Assembly: GCA_941918925.1 (NCBI GenBank)
Contig: OW799236.1
Coordinates: 70,460,465-70,524,464, forward strand
Length of the DNA: 64,000 nt
DNA from: Phyto melanocephala
Lineage: Eukaryota; Arthropoda; Insecta; Diptera; Rhinophoridae
Reading direction: 5' to 3'
The position numbers were made by a program, and so were the translations under genes. Of the stretch, positions 37,293 through 48,046 are shown one piece after another. The notes under the pieces are model-generated. The model did no database searches. It saw only the letters and a list, made by a program, of their open reading frames with translations, and was not told the origin of the DNA. Numbering within the stretch: position 1 is the first letter of the stretch; every line of letters starts with the position of its first letter.

Positions 37293-38118
37293 TATTTTTA
37301 TTTTTATTTTATTTTTTGATATAGAACAAAAGCTCATATGCCTTGATAGGAATGCCAGAAAAGTTGGTCTCAAGATAAACGTCAATAAAACGAAACTTAT
37401 GCGGGTTGGTACCAACAACTCAAATCCTCTCTCAATTAATGGATCCGTAATTGAAGATGTTGACTCTTTCTGCTATTTAGGAAGCCGTATTACCAAAGAC
37501 GGTGGCTCCGGTGTAGATATAGTAGACCGCATCAACAAAGCTAGAGTCGCATTCCACTCTCTGCACAAAGTCTGGCGTGCCAACAACATTTCCCAAGCCA
37601 CAAAGCTTAGAATCTTTAACTGCAGCGTAAAATCTGTCCTTCTCTATGGTTGCACCACCTGGAGCACAACGCAAACCACCCAAAGGAAATTGCAAACTTT
37701 TGTTAGCCGCTGCCTTAGACAAATCCTTCGGATCTTCTGGCCCTGCTGGGTAACAAATGAGCAGCTTTTATGTATGGCAAAGTGTGTACCAATCGAGACT
37801 GAGGTTAAACGTCGCAAATGGTCTTGGATAGGTCATATACTACGAAGACCAAGTAACGAAATCACACGAGTTGCACTTGAATGGAACTCTCAGGGTCATC
37901 GTCTACCAGGTCGTCCCCGAAATACCTGGGTAAGAATGATTAAAAGAGAAGTCGAAAGCTGCAACAAATCATGGAACAAAATCAAGTCTTCAGCCGCCGA
38001 TCGTATAAAATGGAGAGAATTTACAGACGCCCTATGTTCAACATGAACTTTTATATAATTTGAAGATATTTATAATGTCAATTAATTTATATAAATAAAA
38101 GGAAATATATATACTATA
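37293..38118 (+). mobile_element. 5'-truncated RTE-like LINE fragment
   Basis: This is the 3' part of a non-LTR retrotransposon. It holds the C-terminal portion of the reverse-transcriptase ORF followed by a short AT-rich 3' UTR (38047-~38118). TGTTCATTATTTT occurs at 37280-37292 and again at 38119-38131, a candidate 13-bp target-site duplication, although the sequence is low in complexity. Upstream RT motifs and the endonuclease are missing, as expected from incomplete reverse transcription. Confidence 0.7.
37318..38046 (+). pseudogene. LINE reverse-transcriptase C-terminal domain (partial ORF)
   Basis: An uninterrupted frame runs from ~37318 (DIEQKLICLDRNARKVGLKI) to the TGA at 38044-38046; the preceding Phe/Ile-rich codons are read-through of the T-rich flank. 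Recognisable blocks are KVGLKINVNKTKLM (the post-catalytic RT thumb), FCYLGSRITKDGG, the trademark SVLLYGCTTWSTTQTTQRKL, the LQTFVSRCLRQILRIFWP connection, RKWSWIGHILRRPSNEITR and GRPRNTWVRMIKREVE. These are typical of RTE-clade and related LINEs. The YXDD catalytic motif and the N-terminal apurinic endonuclease are missing. The intact frame over ~240 codons indicates a fairly young insertion. Confidence 0.8.
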
Positions 38119-38516
38119 TGTTCATTATTTTATTTTTTCTTACAAGTTAATTGAAATCTAAAATTTTTATCAAAAAATAATAATATTCCAGTTACGTGTT
38201 TGCTAATAACTAAAACCAAGACAATGATACATTCACAACGTGTAATAAGTAAAAGTATTTATGCATGGCACTTCGTTTGAGTTTTGAAGAGGTAAAAAAA
38301 AATTGCAAAATTGAGTCAAATACATTTATAGCTACTTAAAAAATTCCTGCTATTTTAATTTTAAGGATTTTTATAAGTAACTGTTACCTGAGGCTAAGCC
38401 GTAAGTGGCCAATTCTTCGGCTCTAAGTTCGGCATATGTAAATATGTAACGTTTTCCTCTAGAGCTTGGCCCTGTACACAAATTATGAAAAACACTTACC
38501 AATGGCTAAAAAGAAA

Positions 38517-38745
38517 ATTTGCACATAAAGCTAGGTATAATGAAAAACTTTGTGAAAACAATGATAGAATAAGGATGGTGAATACCTTCAATACCTTAAA
38601 ACAAAATTACTTCGAATCAGCGACAAAACTGAAATGAAAAATGTTTGCTGGTTTATCAATACAAGAGCTTAAGAAGGATGCATCATTTAAAAAAATGTTA
38701 AGTGAAGTGGAAAAAAGAGCATTTGCGGCATATAAGTATAAATAA
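38517..38745 (+). pseudogene. Relic of an insect DNA-transposase family (same as at 50.4-51.6 kb)
   Basis: The plus strand yields NLHIKLGIMKNFVKTM (38517-~38565). After a frame change it gives NKDGEYLQYLKTKLLRISDK, then FAGLSIQELKKDASFKKM and LSEVEKRAFAAYKYK to ~38745. These align, in the same order, with the minus-strand blocks at 50.6-50.4 kb (LHIKLGLMKNFVKAMNKDG, SKFPRIRDAKVKEGIF, GLQIRQLLKDEVF). Only ~75 codons survive, and there are no inverted repeats. The family is widespread in insects as uncharacterised repeated proteins; I cannot give its superfamily name with certainty. Confidence 0.7.
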
Positions 38746-40344
38746 CAGTAGCAAATACTGGGACTACCTGGTTTAATTTTCTTTGTTTAAAGAACATATT
38801 TTACGAAATTAAAAGTTTAAGCATATCTTAGTAAAGTAACGTTTAACATTTGTATTGGAAAAAAAACTACTACATTTGAATTCTGTGATTTATATTTTGT
38901 TTTTTTTTAACTTAAAAAACTTCAAAAAAGTCCTTTTGTGTACAAGTAAATTATTATATATTTAATTTAATTAACTTGCAAAAATTCTTTATATATCGGC
39001 ATTTTATTAATCCTAATCAAAACATTTTTCCCCTCAAAAAACTTTTTGACAAATTTAAAAAGCAACTCAGTAATAATCTGTTTTACCATAAAAAAAAAAC
39101 ATATTAATTATAATATGAAAAAGTCTTTTTTGGGATTACAATTTCATTTATCACTGATGCTCTAGAAGTGATAATAAGTAACAGCTATTGTATGTGGAGT
39201 TCTTTGTATGAGTTTCCGGTTACCACTTTTGTCGTTAACAATAAAATTTTGTTGGCAGATGTGAACTTTTCATCATAGATTTATTTGTGGATTTTGGAAA
39301 AGAGTAAAAATATTTGATTGTACTATTTTCACTAGCTAACTATATATAAACGCGAATTTTCGCACAATAAAAGAATTCAACAGAACATTTGTTTTCATTT
39401 TCTTTTTTAATTTTAGTGCAAAAATCTCACTATTTTCAAATACTATTGTTTGAGAGATATAAATCTCTAGCAGTATGTATAAGCACTGTGTCATATGGAT
39501 GTTAGTAAAAGTAGTTGTATTAGTTTGTTGTGAAAGTTTTTCTTTTATTGTGAAAGTGTGTGTGTATTTCCATTGTTAGTTTAGTTTCCGTTTTCTTTTA
39601 TTATTTGTATGGACTTCTTTGTTTAGTTTTTTATTTGTTTTTTTAGTTTTATTTAACTTTGCTGTTATTGTTTTTTCGTCTTTTCTTCTTTTTGTTATTT
39701 TTTCGGCATTGTTGTTTCACACTTTCCTTTATATAAAAAAATATAAATCCATTATATTCAATGTCCATTATAATGTAACTGCTTCATTTTTGTTCACTCA
39801 TTCATTTAGGAAATTGCATGAAGCAAGCAAAAAGTTATTTAAAATAATAGAGCCAAAAAGTACGAAATAACATTAAAAAATTTATTTAATTTACATTTTA
39901 TTTCATATTTGCTATATTTATTTCACACAACCTTAACTTGTAGCAAAATCAGAAAGTGAAAAACTACACTTCTTCCTGTATGAAAATTATTAATGCATCT
40001 TACATACAATACCTTGAATAATTTGAGAAAGCTACTTTCACACTAAGAAAAATTCTTTTCTTTTTTATCTCATACCGATGGCAAAAAAAAATTTAATATT
40101 AATTATGAATGTCTAAGCAAAATTTTGATATATCGATATCATGGTAATCAAAAAAAATATTTTGCAAAATATACGGAAAGAGTTTTTAATCACATTAGCT
40201 TTCTGTTTACATGCGAACTTTGGAAAAACCTTATTTCTAATTTGTTAATACTTTCAGATTTTAAAACCAAAACCACTATCTATAAAGTATTTTATTGAGG
40301 TATAGATTTCAAATGGAGTAAAACAAAGATTGATTTTAAAGTTG
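38746..40344. other. Non-coding stretch, nothing recognised
   Basis: AT-rich with T-rich tracts (39540-39720), which produce the hydrophobic chance frame 39619-39870. No RNA or repeat end was seen. Confidence 0.5.
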
Positions 40345-40830
40345 ACATTAAATTGGTTCGTAATATAAACTGGTTTCGACGTAGTCTAATCGGAAGGTCC
40401 AATTATTATTAACATCTTCAAATATTTGTGGCCGTATATTGGCAATAACGCGGTGACTGTTGTTTTCAAAGAAGTTAATCGTTTTAAGCTTATAAGCATA
40501 AAAAAGCGATTGCACTTGAAATGTAAACGTAAAACTACGGCTCCCAAGCGTTTCCCTTAAAAAAAATCAATTGTAGCGTAAGCAATGGGATATGTTGCGC
40601 ACATCTTGTTTAAACGACTTGTTCTGCACATCAATCAATTGACGAATGAATAAGTCAGTAATCTTGGCTATATTGCGGTCACCTTTAATTATAATGTTTT
40701 GGACAGCATCGTCTTTAAAGAAGTACGAACCAAGGATTCAGCCAGCCCATAAAGTACACCAAAAAGTCAGCTTTTCTGGATGTAACGATGTCTCAACATA
40801 CACTGGAGACTTATTGTCAAACATTATTTT
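40345..40830 (-). pseudogene. Decayed Tc1/mariner transposase
   Basis: From ~40830 downward the minus strand reads DNKSPVYVETSLHPEKLTFW then CTLWAG (canonical NPEVV.EKPLHPQKVTVWCALWAGG), ILGSYFFKDDAVQNIIIKGD (YFFENEAG.AVTVNGDRY), and after an internal deletion SRSFTFTFQVQSLFYAYKLK. It continues NFFENNSHRVIANIRPQIFE and NNNWTFRLDYVETS, the C-terminal RRVIADI.P..LEKV.ENW block. The central WFQQDGATCHTA and LTPLDYFLWG blocks are missing or unrecognisable, and stops are present. The best-preserved segments still align almost residue for residue with the family, so this copy is somewhat younger than the others. Confidence 0.78.
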
Positions 40831-43800
40831 GGCCAAGAATTTTAAACCTAAGATTTTCATTAAAATTTAAAACTGGATGTAGTGCGAAGTGAAGTACATT
40901 TTTAAGACTTATAAAAGACACAAAAGCATTCATTCTGAATGACCTCCTACACATGCGAAATATATTTGTCATAATTGATTAATGCAGCATCATGCAAAAT
41001 ATCTTAAACCATACATGTAAACGAACAAAATCAACTAATGAAACATTTGTTGCTTTCCGCCAAATAAGCATTGGTTCTATGCACTTATTAGAAATGAATG
41101 CAGTTCTAATAATATATTCCCATGGAAAGCTATTAATAAAATCATCAGGGTTTTTACTCAAATTATATCACTTCATCATTATTTGAATACATCACTTCTT
41201 TGTCGTTTACATAACAATATTTATTTTAATTGAATTGACGTATAATTAATTTACCAATTTTAATATTAATCATACGTCGTATTTAATTCGCAATTCGATA
41301 TCAACGTTTTGATATTTGAAAAGTTGAAGTATTAAAAGAAATTAAAAATAAAAAATAACATTTGACACTGTAGTTTTCGAAATTTAAACAAAACTAAGAT
41401 TGCAATAAGGCTTAAATTGTTTCAATATCAAACTAACTAAAGGCATATTGTTGTATAATAAATAGTTAATTTAAAACAGGTATGTCGTCAATTGCTTTTC
41501 TTAAAGTTTTGAAATAAAACCGAAAACTTTCTAAACTATTTGCAATATATTTTTACATTAAAGGAATTCTAAAAGGACAAAACTTTTCCATTTATCACAT
41601 AAAACAGAGTTAAAAAAAATGTTCTTCATGTTCCAATTTATTATTTGAATGAGAAAAACAAAATACGTAAAACAAACAATATAAGCTCAAGGTATTGGAA
41701 GAAAACCAAAAACCACGTAGCAATTTCAAGTAAATATCATGTCCATATGAAATAAACAACACAAATACATGTTTACATTTACAAATACAAACAATGTCAT
41801 CATACAAAGTGAAATACTTGAGCAAAATACAATGTTACTTTGCACACTATTGCAATTCAGTTTCTTTCTTTTTTACAATTCAATTCAATCCAATTTGGTA
41901 CAGTATGTGCATGTGTTCTTAGTAACCGTTTTTTCAAAACCTTTTTTAACATTGTCATAGTACTTTTTTTTGGCACAATTTATTTAAATGCTGTATATGC
42001 ACACATTCGTTTGTACAACTTTATGCATTCACACAAATATACACAGTCATACATTGGCATGTTTATGTGATTGTGTGTATTATTGCAGCAATATAGTTTA
42101 TTGTCTGTGCACTTCATATATATTCAATTAAAATATGTTTTCACATGCTACATCAACAGATACACTTACACACCAGAAAAAATGCAGAACAAAAACAAAA
42201 TGGCGATATATTTCCGGTCATTTTTCCATCTTCATTTCGGCTTTTTTTGCAAACAAATAAGGTGAACACAAATGAAATAATAGAAAACAAAAGAAGAACA
42301 GCAGTGATATAAAAAAAATTTTAAATGTTGTAAAGTGTAGCAGTATGACCATTGGACCTCAACCAATATCGTCAAAAAAATGTTTCAAAAAAAAAATATT
42401 TTTTTTATGTATCGCTTGACATTAAGAATGTACCAGCAGTAATCGATACTGTAATTTCAGTGAAAATTTGCTCTTATCTGTCCAAGTTATAGCGAATATC
42501 CTTATTGTAGTGTAATGCAACATAGCACTCATTGTTTGTATTGTCTCTTGTTAAAGCATTAAATGTTTATTTTAATTATTACAGCTCATACCAATTATGC
42601 GGTAAAGCCCTTTGTTTGTACATGTGTGTCGTTTGTTTTCTATTTTTAATTTTTTTTTTAAAGATAAATAAATTGTTTTTTATTTTATGTAACAACAATA
42701 AAGAAAAGCTTACATAGTCATTATTATTATTGATTGTATATACAGTGATGGGCTTAAGTATTAGCACAATCAAATGAAATGTGAATTTTTACGAAATCCG
42801 AAATACAAAATGTTTATTTCATTATCATATAATTGCTATAAAACAATTATATAAAAGAAGCAAAATAAGACTCGAGCAGATTTTCTTCACTGTTGAAACA
42901 ATAACCAAATTAAGAACACAATCATTGTTATTAAAGCGAAAATGAGAAAGAAACTTGATTTAATATTAGAAGGCAATTTTTTTTACTTGAGAGCTAAACC
43001 CATTCTATCTGGCATGGAAAGCACTAATCTCTTTGTTTCATTTTCGCCAATTTTAAGCCACTTCTTAGACATTGCTGCTTTATCCCTTACACAGCTAAAT
43101 ACAGTTCAAGGCTACGATCTCTATACGCTCGTTACCTTTTCTATTATTTCTTTTACTTTTTTTTTGTATAAGCTTGACAAATATTTGCTGCTGTATATTA
43201 TTAAGCACAGGGAATGTCAGTTTGAAAATATTGGAAATAAATTTTAAGGTACGCAATAGTTCCCCAATACCCGCAGTAAACATAAGGAGCCAGACAGTAC
43301 TTTACTGTTGATTTATATTTGATTTTTTTATATGCAGTATTTGGCTTTCGTCATACTATGGAATGACCACGAGTTTAAAAAATATTTAACTTGCTTTTAT
43401 TTGAGAACAATACCTGATCGTCGAAAGACTAACTTTAATTATGCAAGCTTAGAATAATATTTTGCTGATATATTGAACTTATTATTAGAAAATTTTAAAG
43501 AAAATAATTTCCTTAGTTTGTTTTTTTATTACTTTTTACCTGCTAAAATAAATAAAATAAAATATTTGAAGGAACATTCCAGATTGTATCAATACTAGTG
43601 CTGCCAGATATGCAAATTTCAACTGAGCAAAAGCGTTTAGAATTATTGTGACCATAGTCTTGTTCTCCAGAAAACAATTTAGGCGTTTTTGTTATTTTTG
43701 TATTACAGCTGATCTATAGTGATAATCTATTGACACAATAAGTATTTTATGTTCTGGAATCATTCTTTGTTTTTTTTTTCATTACTTCAGACAATAACTG

Positions 43801-44352
43801 TATGTAAGTAAATACATACTAAGATATGCATACATATGCAAATACATATTAATGTATATACTTAAGCTGTCATGAATATTAGATCGGCTCACAATACAAA
43901 CAACAAAATGTTTAAGAGAATAGGACAGAACTTCTAAAATTGTTTTGTCTAACGTACAAATAATAGTGTAAACTGAAGAACAATTATAACGAAATACACA
44001 ACAAATACTAGAAAAACAGTATTAAAGTAAAAAAACTAGAACTAAAACTTGGTAGCTCTAAAAAGTATGTTAAAATATAAACTTTTGATGGAAGCTATAT
44101 AAAATCACATCTTTTTTTTTAGACATAATTAACAACACAGATTTCATATGTTTTGAATAATTAACAAAAACTAGGAAACTTGAATAAGTTACATGATAAA
44201 ACAATGTAAATAAATACAAGGACTAGGCCAACTTGAACAGCCTGACTTGAAAATAAATATTTTAATTTTTCAACTTTTTTATTTTTAGGTTTTTTTTATA
44301 AAAAATATTTAATATTAATTTATAATAATAACACTGCTCTGCAAAAAACCTA
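40831..44352. other. Long non-coding stretch, nothing recognised
   Basis: AT-rich DNA. Frames at 40979-41161 (minus), 41769-42265 (plus) and 42942-43247 (plus) are hydrophobic or low in complexity and lack domains. ATGTATAC-type microsatellite units lie near 43810-43860. Confidence 0.45.
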
Positions 44353-44385
44353 AATTAGTCAGGTACGGAGACTTATTTCATCCTA
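44353..44385 (+). repeat. Left terminal inverted repeat, outer part
   Basis: AATTAGTCAGGTACGGAGAC then TTATTTCATCCTA. It matches the reverse complement of 52610-52642 and is cut off from the rest of the arm by the LINE. Confidence 0.85.
44374..44385. repeat. LINE target-site duplication, left
   Basis: TATTTCATCCTA, identical to 49800-49811. The last two bases could equally belong to the LINE tail repeat. Confidence 0.9.
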
Positions 44386-44413
44386 GGTTAGGTTAGGTTA
44401 GGTTAGGTTAGGT
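44384..44413 (-). repeat. (TAGGT)6 tail of the LINE
   Basis: Six copies of TAGGT on the plus strand (ACCTA on the element strand) form the 3' terminus of the LINE. This replaces a poly(A) tail, as in several LINE clades. In another register the unit is TTAGG, the ancestral arthropod telomere repeat; that coincidence is treated as a finding. Confidence 0.85.
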
Positions 44414-44610
44414 TGAAAAGCAGGGGTATAAAAGACCAAACCCATGACAGGTATACACCTATGCCCAGTTGGCATGTTGTGCGCTCCATGTGGAAAACGG
44501 AATTCCCAAACAAAAAACCATTAACATAATTTCCCATAAATAACGGACTAGTCCAAGAAACCAGTCCCCTCAATGTAACGCCTTATGGATCTCCAGTTCG
44601 AGTTCCCCAG

Positions 44611-45009
44611 CTATTCCAAGTTCGGCATAGTATCCACTGTAAAATTTTCGCGCCTAATATGCCCAAACGCAGGACAATGACAGAGGTAGTGTACCAGAGT
44701 CTCATCCTCTTCCTCGCAAGCTCTACATGTCGTCTTCTCAGATAATCTCATGCGAGCTAGATGAGTTCTCAACTCCGTATGACCTGTAATTACACCGGTT
44801 AATTTCCTAAGTGTAGGTCTACTTAGTCTCAGAATCTCCTTTGACTTCCCAAGATTTGGGTCACCCCAGAGTGTTCTTGTCACCTTACCGACATCAGTGC
44901 TTTGCCATTTTCTGACATGTTCTTCCATTGCCCAACGTTTAAGTTCATCCTTAAATCGTTTAAGGGGTTTGGCGTTCTCCAAAGTTATTGTACTCAGAAG
45001 AGCTCCCAT
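44611..45009 (-). pseudogene. ORF2 C-terminal segment with CCHC-like zinc motif
   Basis: The 132-codon segment after RNase H carries KRWAMEEHVRKWQ, then TGHTELRTHLARMRL and a CRACEEEDETLVHYLCHCP cluster (C-x2-C-x8-H-x4-C spacing). This zinc-binding cluster is common at the end of ORF2 in RNase H-bearing insect LINEs. Its frame differs from that of the RNase H part, and an in-frame TAG ends it. Confidence 0.8.
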
Positions 45010-45463
45010 TTTTGGATAATTTGTCGGCTTTCTCGTTTCCGATCAGCCCGTGATGGCTTGGTATCCATATTATCTCCAGATGTTCACAATTTGCATATGA
45101 GTTTATCTCACTCTTGCATTGCAAAACGTTCCGGGATTCAACTTTCTCCTTTCTCAATGTCTTAATCACTGATTGGCTATCCGTAAAGATACGAATCGGA
45201 GTTTCGCTATTCGTTTCCTTTATCCATTTAATTCCTTCCGTAATCGCCATGATCTCAGCCTGAAAAATAGTGTTGTGATCTGGTAGACGGAAGTATTTGC
45301 CACTATTTCGGCTTATGTCGTATAAGCCCATTCCAGTTTGGTCACCAATCTTTGAACCGTCTGTGTAAAGATCGATTCCGTGGGTGTTTCCCATCCTGAT
45401 TATCTTATCCCATTCTCGCTCTTCCGGTATAATGGTGATGCAGTTAATATTCTCATATCTCAT
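44960..45463 (-). pseudogene. ORF2 RNase H domain (reading frame intact)
   Basis: A 167-codon open segment with all four RNase H active-site positions visible: Asp in DLYTDGSKIG, Glu in FQAEIMAITEG, Asp in IRIFTDSQSV and Asp in GNEKADKLS. The conserved His region WIPSHHGLIGN precedes the last. RNase H degrades the RNA template of the cDNA. Although this domain is intact, it is out of frame with both neighbours, so it is only a fragment of a dead ORF2. Confidence 0.88.
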
Positions 45464-45516
45464 CGGGATTTTATCACATGTTGATTCCGTAATATTTCCG
45501 ATCGGAAAGATATCCG

Positions 45517-46477
45517 TTATTCTTTGGTATCTGGTCTTATGTGTTCATCTATTGCCATTAATCTTGTGGCAGCTAAGGCCGCTTCATATTTTACCTGTAT
45601 CTCAATAGGCCAAATGGATAATATATTCTCAATGACCATTGCCGATGTGGTCCCCATGGCACCGCAAATACTAATGCAGCACTGTCTCTGAATCTTTTGA
45701 AGAGGTTTTATATTCACCTTCTTCTCTAAGCATGTCCACCACACTAACGAAGCGTACGTAATTGTAGGCCGCAGTACACTCGTATATAGCCAATGTGTCA
45801 TCCTTGGGCTTAAGCCCGATTTTGAGCCAGTCACTCTCCTGCAGAGGGCCCATATTCTTTGAGCTCTCTCCACTTTACATTCAATGTGGTCCTTCTAGGT
45901 ATTTGACCTTCTTATCAATCTTAATTGTCTTATTCCGAAAGATGGGATAGCTATGCACCGGTATCCTCCTCTTTCTCGTAAACAAACAGATTTCAGTCTT
46001 TTCCGGGTTGAAATTGAGCCCTCGCTCCTTCGCCCAGTTATAGGATATATTCAAAGCCTCCATTGCTCTCATACATAAAGAATTTGGATTCGTCCCCCTG
46101 ATCAGTATCGCAACATCATCTGCGTAACAGATAGGCTTGAATCCCTCGTTCGATAGAATCCTCAGTAGACTATGTATGGTAGTTACCCATAATAATGGAG
46201 ATAAAATACCTCCCTGCGGGGTTCTTTGACATACTTTATCCCTTTTTCTTACTCCATTTGCCTCACAATTTATCCATCTGTTCCTTAACATATTGCTGAT
46301 CCATGCAATTAAGACATGGCTGAACCCTAAGTTTTCCAAGGAACCGATAAGTCTCGAGATCATTACGTTATTGAAAGCTCCTTCTATGTCTATGAATACG
46401 CCCATGGTATACACACCCTCCTGAAGAGCAGTCTCAGTAGATCTGCCCTTGATATAGGCGTGTTGTCTAAATCTCAT
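45517..46477 (-). pseudogene. ORF2 reverse-transcriptase domain, palm and thumb
   Basis: Motif A FIDIEGAFNNV, motif B QRTPQGGILSPLLW and motif C CYADDVAIL are all present and intact in 46477-45881, preceded by HAYIKGRSTETALQ. Both motif C aspartates are kept. The following segment EKTEICLFTRK leads to KVKYLE, after which ~30 bases appear missing. The frame then resumes as IECKVERAQRIWALCRRVTG and HWLYTSVLRPTITYASLVWW (thumb region, 45880-45517). Confidence 0.88.
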
Positions 46478-47937
46478 TGAATCGCCTGGTAATCGTCTCT
46501 GACCATTCCATTGACGATACGCTCCATTGTTTTCAATAAGAATGATGTTAAGCTTATGGGTCTATAAGCTTTAGGATTTGCGTAATTTTCCTTCTCTGGT
46601 TTAGGTATGAAAACGACTCTCGCCTCCCTCCATTCCACAGGGGTATACGCATATTTAAGGCAAGTAGTAAAAATATTCGCCAGCCTTATATCGGTTAGGG
46701 CAATGCTTCTTTGTAGGAGAGCCGGAAAAATACTGTCCGGCCCTGGTGCCTTATATGGCAAGAAACTATTTACCGCCTCTCTGACCATCTTTGCGGTTAT
46801 AATTATGTCCGTCGTGGCACTACCGTCATGGGGGTGTGGAATTTCTCCGCCATCCGCCATTTCCGTTTGGAAGTCTGCCTCTATCAGTATTCCTAGCGTC
46901 TCCTCCATCGTTTCCGAACTTTTCCCGTTCGAGTCAACGAGGGTTTCCGGTTGGGTGTGGGTTTTCGATAGGAATTTCTTAATTCTAGAAACGTCATTCA
47001 CGCTGTCCACCTGATTGCAAAAAAGCCTCCAGGATCTGCGTTTGGCGATTCTTATTGCTTTGTTGTATATTCTGAGCTTCTCACTATAATTGTCCCAGTA
47101 TACTGATTGTTTCTTTCGATAGGCTCTGTTAAATAGCCTTCGGGTTTCTTTCCTGAGATTAATCAGTTCACCTGTCATCCAGGGCTTTTCCCTTGGGGTT
47201 CGCCTTTGTCGGAGTGGACAATGCTTCTCAAAAGTTTCCCTAAAATCGGCAGCCAGTCTTCCCACCATCGAATCTATCGTGTCCATATTTTCATCCGGTT
47301 CTGGATAATTTTCGAGTTTATGTTGAAGACTTAACCTAAAATTTGGCCAGTCCGTTCTGGCCTTATTCCTAAAAGTCACCGGTTGCGGTAAAGGATGAGT
47401 TAAGGTCATAAAAATGAAGCGATGGTCCGAATAAGAGTGCACATCAGATACGTGCCAATCGCAAATTTCATCAATTAAATTTTCTGAACATATAGTCACA
47501 TCAATTACCTCTTCCCTAATTCTGTTAATAAATGTAGGTTTATTACCTGAGTTAAGGATAAATAAGTTATTAGCATTTAGGAATTCCCATAGGGCGTCTC
47601 CTCTCTTGTTACATTTCGTGTTGCCCCAAGAGAGGTGATGCGAGTTCGCATCACAACCTATTAAAATATTTCTACCTGTTCTCCTTGCTGATGTTATCAT
47701 CTTTCTTAAGTCCGACGTTAGTGGTAGTGTCGGAGCATCAGAATGTTGGTACACCGATGCCAGCATTAAATTGCGTGAGCCATGTATTAAGGTAGTGGCG
47801 TCCGCTGTAGATAAATCTGGGGAAAAAAGAAAATTTAATCCCTTATGACAAAGTATACATGTTCTGGGTCGAGACCCAGTTTTAGCATAAAATAATTGGT
47901 AATCACACTCATTCAATCCAGTAACTCTGTCTTTTAC
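46474..47937 (-). pseudogene. ORF2 endonuclease and RT N-terminal region
   Basis: Contains most of an APE-type endonuclease: the SVYQHSD region, Asp/Asn in IGCDANSHHLSWGN, LNSGNKPTFINR, VIDVTICSENL and the catalytic SDVHSYSDHRFIF. It is followed by a basic linker (LRKETRRLFNRAYRKK) and the RT fingers YKAPGPDSIFPALLQ and FIPKPEKENYANPKAYRPIS. The conserved Glu motif lies just upstream, at the frameshift near 47945. Confidence 0.87.
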
Positions 47938-48046
47938 AGTCCAGGGTTCTGAATGAAAACTATGTGTACCTTACCTTTAGTTATATTTTCCATCAAAGCT
48001 TGTGTAGCCGTTCTGCTCCGATGGAGATTGATCTGCAAGAGCAGTA

